From: an uncultured Rubrobacteraceae bacterium
GTDB taxonomy: Bacteria; Actinomycetota; Rubrobacteria; Rubrobacterales; Rubrobacteraceae
DNA: 64,000 bases
Reading direction: 5' to 3'
Assembly (NCBI GenBank): GCA_902806085.1
Contig: CADCVH010000055.1
Location: 1-64,000 of the forward strand
Below, piece by piece: positions 57,609 to 64,000 of the stretch. Both the position numbers and the translations under genes were made by a program. Numbering within the stretch: the first letter of the stretch is position 1; every line of letters starts with the position of its first letter. The notes under the pieces are model-generated. The model did not search any database. It was given only the letters and a program-made list of their open reading frames with translations, and was not told where the DNA came from.

Positions 57609-59834
57609 TCAGCTTTCCAGGGGCGTGCCGTCGCGCGAGACGCGGCAGACGTCGTAGACGTCGGGGATGCCCCGGATCTTGCGTATGACCTCCTCGACGT
57701 GCTGCACGCTGCCGGCCTTAAAGGCGAAGCGGCTTAGGGCCGTCCGGTCCTCGATCGTGTCCACCCTCGCCGACACGATGTTGACCCCCGCGTCCGAGAT
57801 CCCGGCCGTGATGTCCTTCAGCAGGTGCATCCGGTCAAGCGCCTCGACGAGAAGCTCCACCGTGAAAAGCTTTCCCTGGCCTATCGCCCACTCGACCTCC
57901 ACGAACCGCTCCGGGTCGCGGGACTTCAGGGCGCGGGCGTTGACGCATCCGGCCGAATGGACGACGACCCCGCGACCGAGCGAGACGTAGCCCACGACGT
58001 CGTCTCCTGGCATCGGGGTGCAACACCGGGCCAGGCGCGTCAGGATGCCGCTTGACCCCACGACCCGCACGCCCGTCTCCTCCGCCGCGCCGGCGTCGCC
58101 TGGCAGCGGCAGCGGGGCCAGGGCCGGGCTCTTCTTGGGCTCCTCAGCCTCTTCCTTGGGCTGGACGAGGTCGACGATCCGGCCGGCCACGTTCTCCGCG
58201 GAGATGGAGCCCGCGCCGACGGCGGCGAGCATGTCGTCCGGGGAGGAGTTGTTCGTGGCGCGCGCCACGTCCTCGAGGATGCCGGAGGGGACCTTGCCGA
58301 TCCGGCGCTTCTTCAAGAGGCCGAGGATCTTCTCCCGGCCGAGGGAGAGGTTGTCCTCGCGGTCGGCCTTGTTGAAGAATTGCCGGATCTTGTTCCGGGC
58401 CCGCCCGCTCTGCACCACCGCGAGCCAGTCCCGGCTCGGCCCGGAGTTCTTGCCCGTTATGACCTGCACCCGGTCCCCGCTTACGAGCTCGGAATCCAGG
58501 GGAACTATCCTGTCGTTCACCTTGGCGCCGATGGTCCTGTGGCCGATCTCCGTGTGCACGTGGTACGCGAAGTCTATGGGTGTGGCCCCCGAAGGCAGGC
58601 TGACCACGTCCCCCTTGGGCGTAAAGACGAAGACCTCATCGGCGACGAGCTCGCCTTTCAGGGACTCCATAAACTCCGAGGAGTCCGTCGTCTCCTGCTG
58701 CCACTCCATCATGCTCTTCAGCCAGCCCAAACGGTCGACCTGCCGGTCGGTGAGGCCGTGCTTGTACATCCAGTGGGCGGCGATACCGAACTCGGCGGTC
58801 GTGTCCATCTCGTGGGTCCGGATCTGGATCTCCAGGAGCTTCCCCTCGTTGCTCATGACCGTCGTGTGGAGCGACTGGTACATGTTGAACTTGGGCATAG
58901 CGATGTAATCCTTGAACCGCCCCGGTATCGGCTTCCAGATGGAATGTATGACGCCCAGGGCGCCGTAACAGTCCCGCACGGAATCCACCACGACCCTGAG
59001 GCCCGTCAGGTCGTAGATCTCGTTGAACTCCTTGTTGCGCCGTACCATCTTGTTGTAGATCGAGTAGAAGTGCTTCACCCGCCCGTGAACCTCGGTCTCC
59101 GTCCCCGTCTCGCGCAGGTGCCGCAAGAGCTCCGCGGCCGTCCCGTTGATAAACGCCTCCCGGTCGCCCCTGCGGGCGGCCACCAGGCGCTTTATCTCCT
59201 CGTAGCGCCGGGGGTGGAGGGTGGCGAACGAGAGGTCTTCGAGCTCCCACTTCAGCGAGTAGATCCCGAGCCTGTGGGCCAGCGGCGCGTAGATCTCGAG
59301 CGTCTCCGTGGCCTTCTTCAGTTGCGTCTCGCGCTTGAGGTAGGCGAGCGTCCTCATGTTGTGCAGCCGGTCGGCGAGCTTGATGATGATGACCCGCACG
59401 TCCCGGCTCATCGCCACGATCATCTTGCGCAAGGATTCGGCCTGCGCCTCTTCGAGGTTCCCGGACGGCAGATTACCGAGCTTGGTGACCCCGTCCACGA
59501 TCTCCCCGACCTCGTCCCCAAACTGCCCGGCAAGCTCCGCCTTGGTGACCCCCGTGTCTTCCAGAACGTCGTGCAACAAAGCGGCCGCGATGGTCGTGGC
59601 GTCGAGCCGCAACTCCGCCAGGATCGCCGCGGTCGCCAGGGGATGGTAGACGAACGGCTCGCCGCTCTTGCGGACCTGCCCGCGGTGGGCGGCGTGGGCC
59701 ACGCGGTACGCACCCGCGATCAGCTCCTCTGCCCCCTCGGGCGCGTAAGAGGAGACCTTCTCCACCAAGGCAGAGATGGTCACCGGCGGGGCCGGTATCG
59801 CCCGCGGTCGCTCTTCTGTGCGTACTGGCTCCAT
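57609..59834 (-). CDS. rel: Bifunctional (p)ppGpp synthetase/hydrolase (Rel/SpoT type)
   Basis: 741 residues. The HD hydrolase domain shows HDVLED (H88/D89, E92/D93), the synthetase domain has GRVKHFYSIYNKM and GRFKDYIAMPKFNMYQSLHTTV with the RxKD form of the loop (bifunctional type). TGS (VFTPKGDVVSLPSGATPIDFAY), a helical part, a zinc-finger-like RCCTPMPGDDVVGY segment and a C-terminal ACT domain follow. It makes and degrades the stringent-response alarmone. ATG 59834 is preferred over upstream starts. Confidence 0.95.
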   Translation of the reverse strand: MEPVRTEERPRAIPAPPVTISALVEKVSSYAPEGAEELIAGAYRVAHAAHRGQVRKSGEPFVYHPLATAAILAELRLDATTIAAALLHDVLEDTGVTKAELAGQFGDEVGEIVDGVTKLGNLPSGNLEEAQAESLRKMIVAMSRDVRVIIIKLADRLHNMRTLAYLKRETQLKKATETLEIYAPLAHRLGIYSLKWELEDLSFATLHPRRYEEIKRLVAARRGDREAFINGTAAELLRHLRETGTETEVHGRVKHFYSIYNKMVRRNKEFNEIYDLTGLRVVVDSVRDCYGALGVIHSIWKPIPGRFKDYIAMPKFNMYQSLHTTVMSNEGKLLEIQIRTHEMDTTAEFGIAAHWMYKHGLTDRQVDRLGWLKSMMEWQQETTDSSEFMESLKGELVADEVFVFTPKGDVVSLPSGATPIDFAYHVHTEIGHRTIGAKVNDRIVPLDSELVSGDRVQVITGKNSGPSRDWLAVVQSGRARNKIRQFFNKADREDNLSLGREKILGLLKKRRIGKVPSGILEDVARATNNSSPDDMLAAVGAGSISAENVAGRIVDLVQPKEEAEEPKKSPALAPLPLPGDAGAAEETGVRVVGSSGILTRLARCCTPMPGDDVVGYVSLGRGVVVHSAGCVNARALKSRDPERFVEVEWAIGQGKLFTVELLVEALDRMHLLKDITAGISDAGVNIVSARVDTIEDRTALSRFAFKAGSVQHVEEVIRKIRGIPDVYDVCRVSRDGTPLES

Positions 59835-59852
59835 GCCGATATTATAACCCTT

Positions 59853-59915
59853 CGGCACGCCGCCTAAAGGCGGCTCCCGGCACGCCGCGCCCTTCGGGCT
59901 CCCTCTCGGCACGCC
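59853..59915. repeat. Three copies of CGGCACGCC upstream of rel
   Basis: CGGCACGCC occurs at 59853-59861, 59879-59887 and 59907-59915, spaced 26 and 28 bases. The interval between copies holds small hairpins (GCCGCC-TAAA-GGCGGC). The array lies in the intergenic region between rel and the AarF gene, so it could be regulatory or a short repeat family. Confidence 0.4.
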
Positions 59916-59929
59916 CCGGCTGTCGCCAG

Positions 59930-61600
59930 CTACAGGCGTCTGGACCGGAAGATTATGGTGAGCAGTATGGAGGCCAGGATCAGGGCCAGCGTAAACCCGG
60001 CGAAGGCCACGACGGGAACGCCGAGTAAGGGAACGCTCGGCCCCCCGACGTCGAAGGCCCCGAGCATGGAGGACCCGACGAGCAGCGCGGCGGTGACGAC
60101 GGCGAAGACGAGCCGGTTGGCGAGCACGTCCACGCTCCCGATCAGCTCGTCCAGACCCCCGTGCCTGAGCTGGACCTCGAGTTCGCCGTCGGCGAGCTCG
60201 CCCAGGAGCTGGCGGACCTGCTCGGGGTACTCCCCCAGGTAATGGACGTACTCCAGCGAACGCTCCCTGGCCGAGTGGGCGAGGACGTCCGGCCTGAACC
60301 GCTGGGCGAGGAGTCGCCTGGCGTACGGGCGCGCGACCTCGTAGACGTTTATGGTCGGGTCTATGGACCTGGCGAGGCCCTCGGCGGTGACGAGCGCCTT
60401 GGTCAACAGCGGGAAGACGGGCGGCACGCGCATCCGGTAGCGCCTGGCCAGCGCGATCAGCTCCGAAAGCGCCTGCCCGAGCGTGACCTCCCCCACCGAG
60501 AGCCCGGAGTACTTGTTCAAGAACTCCCTGAGCTCCCGCACGAGCTCCCCGCGGACCTCCGTCGCGTAGCGCACCCCGAGGCCCTCCAACGCCCGCAACG
60601 CCGCCGAGGCATCCCTCTGGATGACGGCGATAAACAACCGCGACAGCGCCTCTATGTCGCCCCTGCTCATGAACCCGACCATCCCGAAGTCAAGCAGGGC
60701 GAGGTCGCCCTCGGGCGTCAGCAGCAGGTTGCTCGGGTGCGGGTCGCCGTGGAAGAAACCGTCCTCGAAGGCCATCTTGAAGATCGCGTCCGCCCCCATC
60801 GACGCCACCCGCCTGCGCTCGGAAGGGGCCATGAGCAGGGGCCGTATGTCCCGAAACCGCGTCCCCACAACGAACTCCATGGTCAGCACTTTTGAGGTGG
60901 AGAATTCTTCGTAGATGGCTGGCACGACCACGGGGCCGCCGGCGAAGTTCGCGGCGAACCGCCTGGCGTTCTGGGCCTCGGAGGTGTAGTCCAGCTCGCG
61001 CCTGACTACCACCTCGAACTCGGCCACGAGCCCTCGAACGTCCACGAGTATCCGCCGGGCGAACCTGCGGTCCACGAAGGCCGCGAGCTCCCGCATGAGC
61101 TCCAGGTCCGCGGCCACCCTCCCCGGCGCCTCCGGCCGCTGCACCTTCACCGCCACGACCTCCCCGCCCCGCAAGACCGCCCGGTGCACCTGCCCGATGC
61201 TCGCCGAGCCGAGCGGGGCCGGGTCGAAGGAGGAGAAGATCTCGTCGACCGGCGCCCCGAGCTCGGCCTCGATCAAGGCCTGCGCCCTGCCCGCCGGCAT
61301 GGGCTTCGCCGTGTCCTGGAGCTTCTGCAACTCCTGGAGGACGCCGTCGGGGAAGATGTCCGAGCGCGTGGAGAGCACCTGCCCGAACTTGACGAAGGTC
61401 GGCCCGAGGTCGTCCAGGCTGCGACGGAGCCGGACCCCAAAGTTTGGGGCCAGAAACTCCTGCAACCCCTTCTTCTCGCGCCGGTCGTGCCTGACGTCGA
61501 ACACGAACCCGAAGCCGTGCCGCACCAGAACGCGGCTGATCTGCGAGAACCGCCGGAGGCTCCCCGCAGACCGCGCCGCAGGGAGGCCCGCGTTGCCCAC
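59930..61600 (-). CDS. AarF/UbiB (ABC1) kinase-like protein
   Basis: 556 residues. N-terminal KxGQ-like region FVKFGQVLSTRSDI, glycine/alanine loop GSASIGQVH, the lysine in VVAVKVQRPEA, catalytic HGDPHPSNLLL and DFGMVG (metal Asp). Two C-terminal membrane helices (FAVVTAALLVGSSMLGAF and VVAFAGFTLALILASILLTII). In other bacteria this family supports ubiquinone or menaquinone biosynthesis as an ATPase-like lipid factor. Stands beside rel; its role here is inferred from family. Confidence 0.9.
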   Translation of the reverse strand: MGNAGLPAARSAGSLRRFSQISRVLVRHGFGFVFDVRHDRREKKGLQEFLAPNFGVRLRRSLDDLGPTFVKFGQVLSTRSDIFPDGVLQELQKLQDTAKPMPAGRAQALIEAELGAPVDEIFSSFDPAPLGSASIGQVHRAVLRGGEVVAVKVQRPEAPGRVAADLELMRELAAFVDRRFARRILVDVRGLVAEFEVVVRRELDYTSEAQNARRFAANFAGGPVVVPAIYEEFSTSKVLTMEFVVGTRFRDIRPLLMAPSERRRVASMGADAIFKMAFEDGFFHGDPHPSNLLLTPEGDLALLDFGMVGFMSRGDIEALSRLFIAVIQRDASAALRALEGLGVRYATEVRGELVRELREFLNKYSGLSVGEVTLGQALSELIALARRYRMRVPPVFPLLTKALVTAEGLARSIDPTINVYEVARPYARRLLAQRFRPDVLAHSARERSLEYVHYLGEYPEQVRQLLGELADGELEVQLRHGGLDELIGSVDVLANRLVFAVVTAALLVGSSMLGAFDVGGPSVPLLGVPVVAFAGFTLALILASILLTIIFRSRRL

Positions 61601-61620
61601 CGGCGGTTGCGCCGCCCCGC

Positions 61621-62034
61621 CTAAAGGCCCGGCGGCGTCTCGGGCGCGTCCTTGGGAGTGTCGACCGCGGTGTTCGGCTGCCCGACCTCCGGCGGCGGAA
61701 CGGGGGCGGCCCTCGGCCTGTCCTCGAGCATCCGCACCCGATGCTCCAACTGCTCCACCCGGAACACGAGGTCCTCGTGATCCTCCCGCGTCGGCAGCCC
61801 GCCCCTCTTCAGACCCTGCTGGACCGAGGCGTCAACCAGCGACCTCGCCCCCGCCGAACGCTCGCGCGCCCGGCTCATCACGTCGTTGACCACCGTGCGG
61901 CCGTCCTCCCGCTCGATGCGGCCCTGCTCGATCAAACCCTCCACAACCTGCTGCACCCGGTCCCGCGTCGCGGCAGCCGCCCCGACCTGCAAGAGTACCA
62001 ACCGCTCCAGCGTCTCCCCTACCGTCCCGCGCAC
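61621..62034 (-). CDS. Coiled-coil protein, phasin-like
   Basis: A 137-residue protein from GTG 62034, with GGGAGG five bases upstream. Mostly helical (GETLERLVLLQVGAAAATRD, VEGLIEQGRIEREDGRTVVNDVMSRA) with a heptad segment near VFRVEQLEHRVRMLE, then a proline-rich tail. It resembles PhaF/PhaI-type phasins and poly(hydroxyalkanoate) granule-associated proteins. Directly upstream of the AarF-like gene (20-base gap). Granule function is not shown. Confidence 0.65.
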   Translation of the reverse strand: MRGTVGETLERLVLLQVGAAAATRDRVQQVVEGLIEQGRIEREDGRTVVNDVMSRARERSAGARSLVDASVQQGLKRGGLPTREDHEDLVFRVEQLEHRVRMLEDRPRAAPVPPPEVGQPNTAVDTPKDAPETPPGL

Positions 62035-62113
62035 CTCAACCTCCCGCTCTGGCCTGCACCTGCCCCATGATAACGCAACCAAACCAAACGCCCGGTGGAG
62101 GCGCGATGTTTAT

Positions 62114-62148
62114 GTAAATAACATTGTTTACTATTACAATTGTTTACT
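62114..62148. promoter_or_regulatory. AT-rich repeat cluster before the GNAT gene
   Basis: Between the divergent phasin-like and GNAT genes: GTAAA (62114-62118) with TTTAC (62127-62131) form an inverted repeat, and ATTGTTTACT is exactly repeated at 62123-62132 and 62139-62148. Very AT-rich against the background, so likely an operator/promoter region for one or both genes. Confidence 0.5.
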
Positions 62149-62185
62149 GTAAGATCCGGCGGTCTGGGCGGAGACCGGGAGGGGT

Positions 62186-62728
62186 TTGTGCCGGGGTTTA
62201 GAGATCGTGGCGGCAGACGTGGGGGACGTCGAAGGCCTGGTGCGCTTGAGCGCGCGGCTCTTTGTGGAGGACGCGGGCGGCAGGGACCCGGACACGGACA
62301 CGTCCTGGCCCGCGAGGCGCGGTCGGGAGCACTTTTTGGGCCTGCTGTCCCGCGAGGACGCCGTGTGCCTTCTGGCCCTGTCGGACGGTACGAAAGTCGG
62401 GTATCTGGCGGGCTACGTGAGGGAGAAGACGGCGGTCCGCCCGGTGACGGTCGCGGGGTTGCAGAGCATGTACGTGGAGGAGGGCGAGAGGGGTTCGGGC
62501 GTTGGGGCGCGGCTGGTCGGGAAGTTCTTTGCGTGGGCGGGTGGGCTGGGGGTAGAGCGCGTCTTTGTCACCGCCCACGCCGGAACGGGGACGCCATCCG
62601 CTTCTACCGGCGTCTGGGATCCTCGGACAGGGGCCTCTCGTTGGAGAGGGGGCTTCGAGGCGGTCCTCCCGGGGTTTCTCAGGCGGATCGGGGGGCGCGT
62701 TGGGCGCTGCCGGCGCGCCAGGCCTTAA
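62186..62728 (+). pseudogene. GNAT acetyltransferase with C-terminal frameshift
   Basis: TTG 62186 after GGGAGGGG. Residues 1-130 follow the GNAT fold (VRLSARLFVEDAG, YLAGYVREK, QSMYVEEGERGSGVGARLVGKFFAWA with the acetyl-CoA R/Q-x-x-G-x-G/A loop). At about 62587 one base is missing: the expected HAGNGDAIRFYRRLG reads in the next frame (to TAA 62769). As written the last strand and helix are wrong. It could be sequencing error or decay. Its 3' end overlaps secF on the other strand. Substrate unknown. Confidence 0.7.
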
Positions 62729-63569
62729 AGAGGGCGAGGATTTGGGGGGCGATAAAGATCGAGCTGTAGGCGCCGGCGAGTATGCCGACGAGCAGGGCGA
62801 AGGCGAAGTCGCTGAGGGTGGATTCGCCGAAGATCAGGAGGGCTGTCACCGGGATCAGGGTAAAGATGGAGGTGTAGATCGAACGCCTCACCACCTGCCG
62901 GATCGAGGCGTTGACCATCTCGTCGAAGCGCCTCCTGTTGTACCCGACGGTCGGGGAGTTCTCCCGGATCCTGTCGAAGATGATGATCGTGTCGTAGAGG
63001 GAATAGCCAAGCACCGTCAGGACCGCGACCACCGTCACGAGGCTAACCTCCCGGCCGAAGATGGCGTAAAAGCCGACGGTAAGGAGGACGTCGTGGACCA
63101 GGGCGACCATCGACGCGACGGCGAACGAGAACTCGAACCTGACGCTTATAAAAACCACGATGATGAGCAGCGCCGCCGCGACGGCTTGCAGGGCCTGGTT
63201 CCTGACCTGCTCCCCGAACGCCGGGCTCACGCTCGTGGCGCTCACCTCCGCCCCGAGCGCCTCGGCCAGCGCGTCCTCGACCTCCTGGCTCTCCCGCTCG
63301 CCCAGGACCGGCGTCCTGACCTCGTACCCGTTGCCACCGAGGGTTGTAACCACCGACTCCTCCGCGATGCCGGGCGGGAGGGCGTCCGTCACCTCCCCCT
63401 CGGTGAATTGGCGCTCGGCCCCCGTCGCGGTGAACTGGGCGCCGCCCTGAAAATCTATTCCGAACTCCAGGCGGCCGATGGCGACGGCCAGCAGACCCAG
63501 GGCGAGCAAGACGCCGGAGATGGCGAACCAGCGCCGCCACCGCCCCACGAAGTCCACGCTCGGGAACAC
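62679..63569 (-). CDS. secF: Protein translocase subunit SecF
   Basis: 296 residues, six membrane helices. The opening VDFVGRWRRWFAISGVLLALGLLAV, the FGIDFQGGAQFTATG motif after helix 1, the periplasmic P1-like domain, and the conserved YSLYDTIIIFDRIREN (DTIVxFDRxREN) with later FGESTLSDFAFALLVGILAGAYSSIFIA are all diagnostic. Works with SecD in the membrane to drive preprotein export with proton motive force. It starts three bases after secD. Confidence 0.96.
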   Translation of the reverse strand: MFPSVDFVGRWRRWFAISGVLLALGLLAVAIGRLEFGIDFQGGAQFTATGAERQFTEGEVTDALPPGIAEESVVTTLGGNGYEVRTPVLGERESQEVEDALAEALGAEVSATSVSPAFGEQVRNQALQAVAAALLIIVVFISVRFEFSFAVASMVALVHDVLLTVGFYAIFGREVSLVTVVAVLTVLGYSLYDTIIIFDRIRENSPTVGYNRRRFDEMVNASIRQVVRRSIYTSIFTLIPVTALLIFGESTLSDFAFALLVGILAGAYSSIFIAPQILALFKAWRAGSAQRAPRSA

Positions 63570-63572
63570 GGC

Positions 63573-64000
63573 CTACCTCACCCCGGCCGGCTGCTTCGGG
63601 GTGACGTTGTCCCTGGAGACGCCCATCATGCCGGGGGAGAGTTGCACCCCGCGTCCCGAGAGCAGGCCCAAGAGGGCGCGGGTGACGACGACGGCGGTGA
63701 ACATGCTCAGGATGACCCCGATCACCAGCAAGACCGCAAAACCCCGGACCGAGCCCGAGGAGAGGGCGAAGAGGATAAAGGCCGTGATGAGCGTCGTCAC
63801 GTTCCCGTCCAGGATGGCCCGAAAGCCCCTGTCGTAGCCGGCCTGGATCGCCGCGCGCGGCGTCCTCCCCCGCCGGATCTCCTCCTTGATCCTCTCGAAG
63901 ATGACCACGTTGGCGTCGGCCGCGACCCCGATGGAGAGCACGATCCCAGCGATACCCGGCAGCGTCATCGTCACCGGAACCGCCACGACTATCCCCCACA
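63573..64000 (-). CDS. secD: Protein translocase subunit SecD, C-terminal part (runs off window)
   Basis: The final about 140 residues of Sec[29 protein letters not shown] (the GMAVDANVxIFERIxEE motif), [21 protein letters not shown] and [25 protein letters not shown], i.e. the last transmembrane helices. The frame is open to the window edge. Same operon as secF. Confidence 0.93.
   Translation of the reverse strand, partial: WGIVVAVPVTMTLPGIAGIVLSIGVAADANVVIFERIKEEIRRGRTPRAAIQAGYDRGFRAILDGNVTTLITAFILFALSSGSVRGFAVLLVIGVILSMFTAVVVTRALLGLLSGRGVQLSPGMMGVSRDNVTPKQPAGVR

Noticed and set aside
59853-59915. Short CRISPR-like array
   Set aside because: Repeats are only nine bases, spacers are themselves hairpin-forming, and no cas gene is present in the window.

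Overview
The window is high-GC DNA, dense with genes that start at GTG, TTG or (apparently) CTG and overlap the previous stop codon. Its core genes and their order (alaS-ruvX-mltG, an IscU-like/MnmA fusion beside a NifS-type desulfurase, hisS next to a rel-type ppGpp synthetase, secD-secF) and the many F420-type and short-chain oxidoreductases suggest a deep-branching actinobacterium of the Rubrobacter type. That placement is inference from gene content; no rRNA gene is present.

Layout. 1-10.1 kb: ordinary catabolic and housekeeping genes (quinone oxidoreductase tail, LLM oxidoreductase, AraC regulator, SDRs, zinc alcohol dehydrogenase, CBS-ACT protein, MetE-like protein, RTX-repeat protein). 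10.2-13.1 kb: a scar. It holds the N-terminal quarter of a MmeI-type restriction-modification enzyme, a tyrosine recombinase, an ORF with an internal stop, and C-terminal fossils of an ATP-type PEP carboxykinase and an RbsC-type permease. 13.2-18.3 kb: a LysR-controlled oxidoreductase cluster, with one SDR carrying two compensating frameshifts. 18.3-26.6 kb: accessory DNA with a degenerate tRNA-Arg, an SDR fossil, a headless resolvase, an LPXTG-anchored Excalibur protein, an XRE regulator, a PadR/Wzz-like pair, a PIN toxin-antitoxin pair and several small hypotheticals.

26.5-30.4 kb: the most unusual block. A four-gene operon has every start overlapping the preceding stop: a small zinc-ribbon protein, a DUF488-like/DUF3102 composite protein, a small HEAAH metalloprotease-like protein, and a large serine recombinase. 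It has a good promoter and a perfect palindrome in front. The recombinase gene reads directly into the 3' side of a pilB/gspE ATPase gene that stops inside its histidine box, so the element appears to have inserted into the type IV pilus assembly ATPase. The prepilin peptidase gene remains upstream of the broken pilB.

30.4-45 kb: conserved housekeeping genes on the minus strand (mltG, ruvX, alaS, a SigB/F-type sigma factor coupled to an RsbW-like protein, YtxH and DUF948 proteins, iscU-mnmA, iscS), then aspS and a polysaccharide deacetylase on the plus strand. 45.4-49.1 kb: a tightly overlapping operon of acyl-CoA dehydrogenase-like protein, methyltransferase, FAD oxidoreductase and glycosyltransferase. 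49.2-54.3 kb: ABM-like protein, DUF4239 protein, alpha/beta hydrolase, secreted CSLREA/beta-helix protein, and gene remnants. 54.3-64 kb: sirtuin, hisS, a metallo-beta-lactamase-fold hydrolase, MOSC protein, rel, AarF/UbiB kinase, a coiled-coil protein, a frameshifted GNAT, and secF with the 3' part of secD running off the window.
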